A stretch of DNA of 64,000 nucleotides, taken from assembly GCF_050947875.1 (NCBI RefSeq), contig NC_134576.1:59586255-59650254 (forward strand), read 5' to 3'. Source of the DNA: Dermacentor variabilis (Eukaryota > Arthropoda > Arachnida > Ixodida > Ixodidae). The number at the start of each line of letters is the position of its first letter. The first letter of the stretch is position 1. The notes below the pieces were generated by a model that did no database searches, was not told where the DNA came from, and saw only the letters and a program-made list of their open reading frames with translations. The position numbers and the translations under genes are program-made. Positions 1-9,879 of the stretch are shown in pieces.

Positions 1-560
1 CCAATACCGTTGCGTTTATTGTTTTCTTGCTCTCTCCCCTCCCAACTCCCAGCGTGTGTCACTCGAATCCTCGTGTTTGGGCGGCGCTGTTCCTCTTTCT
101 GCTCACAGCGCGATTCTTAGGTGCAGCGTCCGATGCTGGACGCCTCTGACGGGAGCGCTGCACCGTAGCGCGTCTAGTGGGGAAGCATCCCCTGCGATGT
201 GTGCCGTACTGCTGGCGAGGGTCATGCTTCTGCGTGGGGCTCACAAGCGAGATAGAGGACGATCCCATCGAGGCCTCAGTCCCATGATCGCGTCCGCCTT
301 TATGGCGCGTCGCGGCCCGGCTGTTCGTACCGATCACGACGTTTGGCTTGCGTAGATCGTTTCTGCCTGCGAGACACCGAGTTCTTTGCTTTGTTCCACC
401 TGCCCAGACGCAAGTTTCGTTGGCGTGCCGAACGCTGCTTTGCTCGCGCTCACCGCGTGATTGGTGGGAGCAAAGTCCGATGCCGGGCGCCTCGTAAGTG
501 ATCACTGCGCCGTAGCGCATTGTCTTACACCCCATGGAGGGTCGACGGGAACGCTATCGC
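1..560. repeat. CpG-rich diverged tandem repeat
   Basis: GC- and CpG-rich sequence with no credible gene. A block of about 72 bp at 101-172 is recognisably repeated at 448-519; both share the core GCTCAC-GCG, TCCGATGC, GGACGCCTC or GGGCGCCTC, and end in CCGTAGCGC. The spacing is 347 bp, so this is probably one and a bit units of a diverged tandem or dispersed repeat cut by the window edge. Open frames on both strands have no recognisable protein features and are attributed to high GC content. Confidence 0.4.
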
Positions 561-1639
561 GTACCACTCTTGAAGGCGAAGCTTAAGCGTCCCCTAATTT
601 TTTAATGTAGCAACCAGCTCTAAAGCGCTGCCAACGAGTCTCATTGGGCAGCGTTTATTTCCGGCAGCCCTCTTACGGTGTTCTCTAGCTGTCACTTGCA
701 CACTGCTACGAGCGAACTTCAGGGCAGGTTGAAGACGCATTATAGTCAGTAGTGTTTCAGTGCGCGTGTATTTTTTTTTTTTTGTCTTTTCCTTGCGCGA
801 AAGATTTTCTGCGGTCCGGGCTACCAGTCTCGCAAGTGCCGTCTAGCAGCTCGTGGAACCTGCTGCTTCACAGCGTTTTACGCTTTCGACCATTCAGCGT
901 CAGTTTTGCCCCATTTAAGATATTCATTTGTGCAGATCTGTCGCCGCCGCCTTTTAGCACGTTTTAGTGACGCGTAGCTTTAGCGATGCGTAGTTTCCAC
1001 CTTCAGTACATAGCTTCCCAATCTGCTATAACGCGCATACTCGGTTCGTGCCTCGGTGGCAGCGTGTCCGTAGAAGCGGCGGAGGCCCCTTTGAGGAGAT
1101 TACCAAGAGCATGGCATCCGACGCCGGCAGCGTGTGAGGGAGGCCGGAAGAGGAGGTAGATGTCTCTACTTAAAGGAAAGCATATAATGTAGGGATTTTA
1201 ATTGAGTGGGCTCATGGCCGGGGCCACTTAGCCACCGCCCGGACCTTTAGATCGAATGGGAGGAGAAGAAGGATGAAAAAAAAAACTTTACTGAAAACTA
1301 GGGGATGGGGAGGTGGGAGCCGATATAAGGTGGCGGTGGGGATTGGGGTGGTGTACTGCTGGCAGCAACTTTCGCCACCTAGTCTGCCAGCCCGGCTTCT
1401 GTTTCAGTGTTTGCGGATTTTATTATGGAGTCCCAAACCTCCTGTAAGGGAGTTTGCTGCGGAAGATTTCATGGGGGTGGTTTGTTCCTGCAACCACATA
1501 CAATATGATGCTGATCGGCTGGATCTGCGTCATAATATTTACATTTTGAATTGTAGCGACCTTTGAATGTATGAAATAGAATTTTGGAGGGCATAACAGT
1601 TCATGTTTGCATCCCGCGGACATCAATGGTTTGCGTTCT
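561..1639. other. No supported gene; low-complexity patches
   Basis: I see no supported gene or recognisable element here. The stretch contains a T-homopolymer run near 770-783, a GCC-rich patch near 940-955 and an A-run at 1277-1285. Short open frames show no motifs. Confidence 0.5.
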
Positions 1640-3059
1640 GCTCGAGGGGAATCCGGTGGTGGATTTATCTGCCGGTCCTCCCTGTAGGCGGTGTCAATTT
1701 CATTGTAGCCATGGCTGGGTGTCGTTCCACCTGGCAGCCGTCCCCGATGTGCCTCCCTTCCCGGTTAATTAAATTTTGGGCAGCACGGTGCGCCATTTCG
1801 TTCCCGCTATTCTCAGAGGCTGCCAGCATCCAGATAGGCGTAACCTTGCCAAAGGGGTCACTCTGTATATCGGAGACTCGTGCGCCTATTGACCCACGCA
1901 CATAACGTTTAATAGCGTACATGAGGTCCGACATAATGAAAATGTATCACGGCCCCAAACGCCTGCGGTTGAGTGGTGCATTCTGTAGGCGCTGGTGTGA
2001 GGTCCATTTTGTGCAGGACCCAGTCTTAGTTTGTCTCTTTGCCCACATCACACTCAACATAGCACTTCCTAGGCTGTCTTCAAAGTGTCGGCAGTAAGCC
2101 AGAGTTGTCAGAGCACCGGCTTATACTTCGAAGAGGAGACTCTTTGCAACACCATTAACATAGAGTTTGACACTGATCTCTTGTTTGCATTCCTTATTGA
2201 GAATGTGTGTGGACTTTCCCTCCATGTTTCGGTGCCAAGTATATGTATATGTGTATATGTATATGTATATGTCCTTCGTAGCAGGGCCTCAACTGCTCTT
2301 GGCCGCTTTCACTTCTTCCTCTGATGTACAGGCTCGCGAATAAGCCGCATTTCTTGCAGAACTGATGCAGCCTTTCCGTCCACGTGCCATTAAGGTCCAC
2401 GTAGTGAAACATTCCCCGTGTCCAGCGTTTTGGCTGCATCATGTACGACAAATTGCTGCGTGCATGGCGAGCATCAAAACGGGACCAGCCTAGGATCACT
2501 TGTTTCCGTACGTTGCCGTGGCAGCCCGGGGCCAGTCTCGCTACAGCACTCTGGCTGCGTTCCACCCATTCTCGAGTTGGCGCGCGGGGCTAGCGCCTGC
2601 TTTGGAGAACAGCAACGCAGAGACGTGCACGGTACTCCAGAGCTTCCGGACCATAGTGAAATGGCTGAAACAAGACAAGCACTTCTTACGGAGTATTTGT
2701 CCGGCCCTCAAGGGTATTCGTCTCAGGTGCGCCTCGTGGCTTGCCGTGTAATCCTGCTGTGCGCTGAAATTCACACCCAGGTAGCGGTACTCACTTCTTT
2801 GGGCAGCAGTGTTCCACATTGTAGTGCCAGCGAGCAGCGCTGGATTAAGGCGGCTGCAGCCAATGGCCTCGCCTCGGACAGTAAAAGAACGGGTCCCATT
2901 TACTCTAACGTGCTTAGTATACGGAACTTCGAGCGACATGTATGAAGCGAAAAAACCAGAACGAGCAGACGGGGCCCCCCGCCCAATGGAATAGCGTGCG
3001 TTTTGCCTGGTCATTCGAGGACAGCTTGTCGTGCTGCGAAAACAGGAATCCCCCGCCAC
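1640..3059 (-). mobile_element. I-clade-type LINE remnant: RT C-terminus and RNase H
   Basis: Two minus-strand blocks belong to one 5'-truncated LINE. The block at 2541-3059 reads like the C-terminal reverse transcriptase/thumb region of a LINE, with a YLGV motif followed by an Arg/Leu-rich helix region. The block at 1665-1934 contains a degraded RNase H segment reading PIWMLAASENSGNEMAHRAA, which corresponds to the usual W-V-P-x-H-x-G-x-x-G-N-E-x-A-D region. A linker open frame lies at 2194-2565. RNase H downstream of RT is known for I-clade and R1-type LINEs. Frames are broken, so the copy is dead. The order RT then RNase H on the minus strand is consistent with a single insertion. Confidence 0.6.
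2238..2272. repeat. (TATATG)n microsatellite
   Basis: Short run of TATATG/TATATGTG units inside the LINE remnant. It probably arose by slippage after insertion. Confidence 0.8.
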
Positions 3060-3640
3060 CCCGGCGGGGCCCTATTTCTTAGGAAGCGACGTGCGTTTGC
3101 TTGGAAGGGTTTACGTGGTTTCCCGTCAGTCTGTTCGTCCAGTGCTCTCTGGAGAGGAGGGGCAAGGAAGAAGCACCTAATCATGTATTGTGGAATGAGG
3201 ACCTAAAAACACGCCACCCTCCACCTCTCACCTAGTCTCGCCGCTGTCCTTCTCATGGAAAGGATGCGCAGCAGTACCCAACGGTCCATCGCATTAGACT
3301 TTTCTTTAAGGTGATGGTAATTTGGGCGGGGCAGGATGAGTCCGATAACAGATCATGATGAGTCTGATGGCAGAGTCTAGGCAGGAAAGAAAAGAAGACG
3401 TCGCATGTGCTTTCGTCCACGTGCCGAAGGGCATGGAATGTTCACTGTTCGGGCTACGGTTGTGGAAGAGTGAAGGGGTAGTTTGAAGTTGCAGCGCTGC
3501 ACACAAAGGCCTGTCTCCAGGCCCATTCCTGCCTTGTGGCTGTGCACCCTCGCGCGCGCTCGACAGGAAAAAGTAGGTCAGACTGGCCGCCGAACTTTCC
3601 AGAAAGAAGTAGAAAAATATGACTCAGAGGCGGCAGAGGC
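3060..3640. other. No supported feature
   Basis: No domain, repeat unit or RNA gene is recognisable. Short open frames on both strands are compositionally ordinary. Confidence 0.4.
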
Positions 3641-3750
3641 GCGTAACTTCGCCCGCGATAGGAGTCACCCTCTCCCCTTCGTTCTCGCGCTCTGCGTCGA
3701 CGGGGCGAAGGAAAAATCGAGAACCTCCCAGAAGAGACAATTGCTCCTAG

Positions 3751-3936
3751 CCAATCGGAAGAGAAATCGGAATAGAAAGGCGAGACCGGAACGGCAGATG
3801 GAGTGAGTTTGTAAGGAGAAGGAGGGAATTTGTACAAGAAACTCTATGTGTATGTGATTGCCTGCTTTAGTGCCAGTAACAGACAGACGCGGCGCGCATC
3901 TATAAAAGAAAATTGATTGCGGCCTGCGATTCAGCC
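3751..3936 (+). promoter_or_regulatory. Candidate Pol II core promoter (CCAAT, TATA, Inr-like)
   Basis: A CCAAT box sits at 3751-3755, a strong TATAAAAG box at 3901-3908, and an Inr-like TCAGCC at 3931-3936, about 30 bp downstream of TATA as expected for arthropod promoters. The preceding 250 bp is GC/CpG-rich. The transcript would run plus-strand into the hAT-like remnant, so this could be that element's promoter or an unrelated host promoter. No experimental or homology support is available here. Confidence 0.35.
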
Positions 3937-4769
3937 CTGAGCCGCCGGTTAAGCTTACATAAGCCCGCCCGCTGAGCAGCTCCCGGCGGACGCACTACAC
4001 TCGGCCAGCCACGGACCAGCCAGGCAGCGTGCGCCAGTCATCGGGACGGCCACCGTTGGACACCTGCGGTCGAGTCGGACTGACGATGTGCCCGGTGAAC
4101 AATTAGCATCCATTCATGCGAAAATGCTCGGTCGGAAGCGTCAAAGTGGTGTGTTTAAACTAAAGGTGAAGGTAGAAAGAGAATAGCGTGAAATTAAGCT
4201 ACTAAAGATGACAACGTACCTACTGAATGCAGTTTTAGTGGAGCAGTATGATCGCCCTACCCTGAGTCCGTGTCAAACTCCGAATAACACCGACTGTCCT
4301 TCTGTGGAGGACTTGCCAACTCTATTACCATGGTTTCCTGGCAAGACGCAAGGCTAGACTCATCTTCGTTGTCTAAATCCTGTAAAAACGGTGCCAACCT
4401 CGGTCGTCCATATTTCTGAGCAACCGACGCTAGCCGAGCCCTGTCCTGTTCCCGAGTCAGTAACGTCTATACTACTCGGCCGGACCCCTACTACAGAGTT
4501 ACAGATGTCCGGTCCGCCACGCTCGATTTCTACTACTGCTGATCAACTGGTGCCAAACCTCTCCAATGAGCCTCCTTCTACTGACGAGCGCGAGGAAACA
4601 ACACTCCAAGAACCGACTCACTTGTTTCCTGTTAGTTTGGCACTTGTTTGCTGTTAGTTTGGCTTCAAATAATCATGTTCCCACCCACAAAGTGTGCCTA
4701 GAGAGGACGAAAGAGACGGCTACTTTTTGCGGCAACAGAGAAGTGCAGACACCCCCACAGGAAGAGGTA

Positions 4770-5598
4770 CGTTGTGAAGTTCTCAGAAGTGACCCTGCTA
4801 AGTGGCCGGACGTTATTACTGACAGCTTTCGGAGTGTAGGCGGGCTGGACGCCTACAGTCCGCCGACAACGCCACTCTACCCAATAGTAAGGCCGGTTGA
4901 GCTCCAAGAAACGGCGTCCTAACAGTAGGGGCACTGAACCTCAGATGCACCTTGTAAGCACATCGCTCCAAGCCACGTACATTAGCACGACGATTAGGAA
5001 GATAAAGTTCTGTGGAGGACCAGGTTCTTGGTAAAGTTATTCAGTGGGTACATGGGTTATGCTTCTATAGCATCATGTTCGATTAAATAACCGAGGTATG
5101 TCACAAGTCGAAGTTGGGCCTTGTCCAACAGCACGTACACAAGAATGAGATACGAAAATACTTTCTCTATTTAGTCGGCCCGCGTAGTGAAAGCGAGGCC
5201 AATGTTATTGAGCCCATCCTGACAGGCAAACTACTCGCTGAAATGGTTCTAGAAATGTTGAGAAGCCTTGAACTCGACATCGGCAGGTGCGTTCGCTTAG
5301 CGAGGGATAGCTGCAGCGTCATGGTGTCAGATCTATGTCGTGTTGTGTTCGAAATTGAGTGGTGACCCAAGCGCAGTTGATTCCTTTGCTTTAAGCACAC
5401 CTGCAGCTTCTGTCTATCGAAGTCAGCTCGCATTCAAATTATGATGAGCGCAGTAGGAAATTTGAAGATGATTTTCTTCTGCCCCATGTTGCCAAAGCAT
5501 AAAATTTTACTGGAATACACACTAGGCCCCCAATATAAATGCCTTTGCGATACGAGGTGGGTCGAACGACACGACAATGTCGCCGTTTCGACAGAATT
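4770..5598 (+). pseudogene. hAT-like (ZMYM1/DUF4371-type) transposase remnant
   Basis: Three plus-strand pieces in different frames resemble hAT-derived proteins annotated in arthropods as ZMYM1-like or '52 kDa repressor'-like. Near 4790-4840 is DPAKWPDVITDSFRS, matching the D-P-x-x-W-P motif after a TTF-type zinc finger. At 5114-5365 an 83-aa open frame shows a domain ending in CVRLARDSCSVMVSDL, equivalent to the C-V-G-x-x-T-D-x-C-S-V-M motif. At about 5548-5590 is CDTRWVERHDNV, the very typical R-W-V-E-R-H motif. An open frame at 4391-4922 may be its N-terminal part but has no recognisable domain. The element is broken by frameshifts and ends where the RTE 3' end begins. No TIRs were found. 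Confidence 0.6.
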
Positions 5599-6170
5599 GT
5601 GACCGTGTATCTGGATCATGAGACTCAAATAATCAGAAGAATAAGAATGGGCTGGTGTGCGTTAGGAAGGCATTCCCAGATCATCAACAGCAGGTTGCCA
5701 CTATCCCTCGAGAGAAAAATGCATAGCAGCTGTGTCTTACCAGTACTCATCCACAGGGAAGAAACCTGCAGGGTTACGAAAAGGGTTCTACTTAAATTGA
5801 GGACTACCCAATGAGCTGTAGAAAGAAGAATGATGGGTCTGACGTTAAGGGGGATATGAAGAGAGCAGATTGGGCGAGGGAAGAGACGCAAGTTAATGAC
5901 ATCTTAGTCGAAATCAAGAAAAAGAAATGGGCACGGGCAGGCCTTGTAATGAGGAAGGAAGATAATCGGTGATCACCAAGGGTTACGGAGTGGATTCCAA
6001 GAGAAGGGAAGCGTAGCAGGCGGCGGCAGAAAGTTAGGTGGACGGATGAGATTAAGAAGTTTGAGGGGACAACATGACCATAATTAGCACATGATCGGGG
6101 TAGTTAGAGAAGTATGGGAGGCCTTTGCCCTGCAGTGGGCGTAGCCAGGATGATGATGATGATGATGATG
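5599..6170 (+). mobile_element. RTE LINE, 5'-truncated 3' end with (GAT)n tail
   Basis: The plus strand encodes the C-terminal part of an RTE reverse transcriptase protein: an R-I-x-M-G-W-x-A-x-x-x region, LPLSLERKM, SCVLPVLIHREETCRVTKR and KLRTTQ, then, after frameshifts, segments matching the terminal RTE region (a K-K-W-x-x-A-G segment near 5910-5945, then a basic R-R-R-Q-K stretch). It ends with a (GAT)n microsatellite at 6149-6170, the kind of 3' tail used by RTE elements. Only the last 570 bp are present. It abuts the hAT-like remnant and probably inserted into it. Confidence 0.8.
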
Positions 6171-6217
6171 CATGCATGTTTATTTCTAGTCTAAGTAATG
6201 TCATGCTTTTTGATGGA

Positions 6218-6374
6218 ATAGTTGAAAATAGGGATCAGGTGCCTCAAAAAGGCTGCCTAACACTGCGGTAGGACGACCTACGTTCGTCAAAAACAGCCTT
6301 GTCATTCTCGGGTGGTGAGGTTTTAACTAACCTGCTGAGGATGACAAGGCCGGCTTTGATGAAGACAGGTACTC

Positions 6375-6376
<2 letters not shown>
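6218..6376 (+). repeat. Penelope pLTR / hammerhead-like fragment (degenerate)
   Basis: The stretch starting ATGGAATAG and continuing AGGGATCAGGTGCCTC resembles the hairpin insertion at 44777-44944 (ATGGAATAG, AGGGATGAAGTGCCTC). A further piece at about 6345-6372 reads TTTGATGAAGACAGG, resembling the 5' half of a hammerhead core plus stem II, then is cut off by the (TA)n run. It is probably a decayed fragment of the same Penelope-related family. Confidence 0.35.

Positions 6377-6437
<61 letters not shown>
6377..6437. repeat. (TA)n microsatellite
   Basis: Uninterrupted TA dinucleotide run of about 61 bp. Confidence 0.95.
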
Positions 6438-6439
<2 letters not shown>

Positions 6440-6633
6440 TTTCCAGGAGGTCGACACTAGGCGACTGCGTTTAAAACGCCAACGCTGATTGTTAACGAGC
6501 GCAGTCCGGCGGAGTGCGTGAGCACGGCATAACGCTCTTTATTCGCTTGTGTAGGCGAGAGCAGCGTTTCATAACAACATATGTGTTTGAATTTAAATTC
6601 TGCTCCACAAGACTGCACAAAGTTGTGTTCACA

Positions 6634-7740
6634 ATGTCTAACAATGATTGCCTCGCGTGTCTGAAAGCTGTTGCACCTGATAGCCAGTGCATTCGTTGCA
6701 GCGATGGTGATAACCGTTATCATGCCGGCAAATGTTCTGGTGTCACAAAGACTAATCTAAAAAGCATGCCAGTAGAAACTATCCGTATTTGGTTGTGTCC
6801 CAAGTGTGCAAATAACAAAACGCGATTCTCGAACGCTGGAGACAGGGCTGGCTCTATGCGTAAGACCTGAATGGCGGACAGTGAGCAATCTTCTTTGGTT
6901 GACGTCATGTCGAAGCTAGACACTATGCTACGCCGTTTTGATTAGCTCGAAAGAAACGAGGGGGAGCAGCTGGCTCGACATGATACCACCAACGGAAAAC
7001 TTGAGGAGCAAGCATTAACAATACAGAGCACAGAAAAATCACTCGATTTGCTGTCTTCTAAGTATGATGAAGTGCTTGAAACTCTTGAAACCCAGATTCA
7101 AGCAGGAAAAGAGCTAAAGAAAAAAACGACAGATGTGAAGGATCAGCGGCTAGCAAAGGACAGTAGACTTTCTCAACTGGAAATGGAGGTGAATAGGATA
7201 GAGTCATATTCAAGACGTAATAATTTAGAGATACATGGGGTCAAGTGCCATGAGAGCGAAGACTTGAGAGCGGTTATATATTCAATTGCAGGGAGACTCG
7301 AACTCTCCATTCCCAGCAATGGGGAAGTCGAAGCAGTACACAGGATTAAAGGCGAAGCAGATCTGAGGCTCCCATACTAGTCCGTTTCACCAACAGAGAA
7401 ACACGAGAAAAGTGGCTTGCGAAACGAAACACGCTGAAACATGAGAACATTTACATAAATGAAAATCTGACACCTCTAGCCAAGAAGCTTCGCGGGATGG
7501 CAAAGCGCCTGGCAACCGAAAAACACTATGGATGGATGGAAACAACTTTATTCTGAATCCGGCAAATTTGATGACCCGGGCTCAGGTCTCCCATGAGGGG
7601 ACTTCGAACACTACAAATATGTTTGGGTCTGAAACGGTCGTATATTTGTTAAGAAAAATGAAGGTGTCTCAGTGATTCTTGTTGAGAACGAAGCGGAACT
7701 GCGCAAGATAACGTGATGATTTACAGTGTACTTGATTTTC
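6634..7740 (+). pseudogene. CR1-like LINE ORF1 with PHD-like zinc finger (broken)
   Basis: Starting at the ATG at 6634, the plus strand reads a Cys/His-rich domain with the order C-x2-C, C-x2-C, YHAGKCSG and WLCPKC, the spacing of a PHD/RING-like finger known in ORF1 of some CR1/L2 LINEs. After an in-frame stop near 6868 it continues as a coiled coil (about 7048-7230) with the motif SYSRRNNLEIHG, typical of LINE ORF1 proteins, then VRFTNRETREKWL and, past a small insertion, YKYVWV followed by the C-terminal domain to about 7710. ORF1 proteins bind LINE RNA. Stops at about 6868, 6943 and 7378 and a 78-bp insertion at 7529-7606 show it is dead. Confidence 0.75.
7529..7606 (-). mobile_element. 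Short retroposon 3'-end insertion with AACACTA duplication
   Basis: A 78-bp block interrupts the LINE ORF1 and is flanked by the direct repeat AACACTA at 7522-7528 and 7607-7613. Read on the minus strand it ends with AATAAAGTTGTTTCCATCCA, a polyadenylation-like signal followed by a TCCA-type tail. This marks a severely 5'-truncated retroposon whose parent family is not identified. Confidence 0.65.
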
Positions 7741-7789
7741 TAAATGGATGAAGATACCTCGGTAATTCGTGTCAGTTGAATCTTGTATA

Positions 7790-9860
7790 AGTTTTGATCT
7801 TATCCATGCGAATGTGAGAAGGCTTCACAAGACGGGGAACATGTTACAAATGTACTTGGAGAATGTTAACTTTTCTGAAGGTCATAATATTTGCTGAGAT
7901 CAATGTCAGCGAGTTTGAATGCGCTCTTATAATATACAGAACTATCAATCGTATGCCTTGTGCAGAGAGGGCAAACGTGGTGGGGATGCGTTAGCATTTG
8001 TGAACAATTGCTGGTTTTGTGAATGTTTGAATATTGAATTTGATAAAGCGGAAGTTATAGCACTTTACCTTTCAAACAATGAACAGGAATCGTTAGTTTG
8101 TGCGATTTAGAGACTTCCTAGCCTTAAACCTGGTTACAGACATTTCGGTACCTTCTAAAGTAAGTGGAAGTGAATACTTAACGTTGCTGGCCAATTTTGG
8201 CTTGAAGCATAAAATTCAGGGCTACACGCGAGAATTTCTAGGAAGTAAATTTACAGAGTCATGCATTGACCATATCAGTACAACCGTAACGCAACAGGAA
8301 ACATTCGGCAGTATTATTAAAGAAAACGGTGCTGATCATTATTTTCTTTCACTTAGGTTGTGAAAAGATAGTAAAATGGCGGCACAGGCAAGACCTGCAG
8401 AAAGGCTTATAATTAACAATGAAAAAGTAGATAAACTAATTAAGTTGTACGAATAGAATTCCCTGTTCCAGCACAATCACTATATGCTTAAGAACTGCTT
8501 GTAGGGCAAAAAAATCAATTTACATTAACTCGAAAACTAAGGTTAGGACTAAACGGCGAGATCAGGCAAGTCCTTCAAAAAACAAAGAAATTATTGAGCT
8601 ATCCTACATCAATAGTAAACTTTCAAGAAGGCGCAATGAGAACCTTCAAGACTTTTGACTAAGAGAAGAATTCAGGCAACTGCGAAATAAAATTACAGCA
8701 AAAATACGACTGGCAAAAGAACTGAACCAGCTAAATCAATATTCGGCATGCAGTAGGTATGTAAAAAAAACTTGAAAATTAGTGCAAAGCACCATAAGAA
8801 AACTATCCAAGAAAAACATTGATGATACTTTAGAGCTGGCCTTTCCAGATAAAAACAAAGTAGAATTCGCTACTTAGTTCAATAACGACTTTGTAGAATC
8901 TGTTACTTTCTAGTGTAGACAGGGATGCAAAATCTGCAGTCTTCGAGCATTCATTCAGCTTACATGCCTACTGTCAATGAGCCGGAATTGTGGGATGGGT
9001 TACAAACAATGCCATTCACAAAATCACCACCTTATGATAGTGTTATTATAAGGGATTCCACATTGCATTTTTACCAACCTAAAACTATATTACTTTTCAT
9101 TATCTACGAAACTTTCAAAACTAGGCAAATTTACACGTGCATGAAAATAAGTGTACAAGACCATTGCCCAAAAAAAAGGCTCCAAAAAGGATTATATTAA
9201 TTATAGGCCAATCGCAATTTTGTCCTCCCTCGCTTGTATCATGGAGAAAGTTATACATGCTAGCATGACATAATTTTTGGTTAAGTACCATCTACTAAAT
9301 GCAGCCCAGTATGGTTTCCGCAAAGGCAAAAATACGGTAAACTTACTCGAGGATGTTCATGACCTAGTCTGCAAAAAATTAGATAAATATAACACTGTCC
9401 TTACACTTTTTATTGATTTGCGAAAAGCTTTTGATAGTACCAAACACAATCTATTATTATATATCTCGACAATAATGGTTTCAGATGTCCCTACATGTTA
9501 TTTTACTGATCGAACCTGATTTTGCAACTAGGCTTACTATACAGCTCAATTTTGAACGTTTTGACATGTGTTCCTCAGGGCTCAATTTTAGGACCCTTGT
9601 TATTCATTACTTACGTCAATAATATCACCTGTCTTCCATTGAACTCAACGCTGTTTTTATACAAGGATGATACTGCCCTGGCGATAAAAAGTAAAACCTA
9701 TGATGAAGCCTCCGACAGTATGCAACAGGATGCCCATCTTTTGCTAGAATGGTTAACCGCTAATCAGTTCTTTACAAATACTGCAAAAACCTGCCTACTT
9801 TGTTTTCATAGCCCATATGAGTGTTTCCATATGAGTGCCCATATGAGTGTTTCATAGCCC
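7790..9860 (+). pseudogene. CR1-like LINE ORF2 (endonuclease and reverse transcriptase), broken
   Basis: The endonuclease part spans about 7800-8360 and includes HANVRRLHK, GKRGGDALAF and a C-terminal HISTTV/IKENGADHYF region corresponding to the SDH end of the APE domain. The RT part spans about 8920-9860: NYRPIAILSS, QYGFRKGKNT, TLFIDLRKAFD, VPQGSILGPLLF and YKDDTAL, where the catalytic Y-A-D-D is changed to Y-K-D-D. It belongs to the same element as the ORF1 at 6634. Several stops and frameshifts kill it. The 3' end is missing: the element meets a minus-strand RTE at about 9880 and I do not find the rest on the other side. Confidence 0.75.
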
Positions 9861-9879
9861 ATAAGTGTTTAGATCATTA

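Noticed and set aside
59..535. 158-aa minus-strand open frame
   Set aside because: Lies in CpG-rich repeat with long frames on both strands and no motif; high GC suppresses stop codons.
4391..4922. Ser/Thr/Pro-rich frames as a separate gene
   Set aside because: They lead into hAT-like motifs and may be its N-terminal part; not enough to call a gene on their own.
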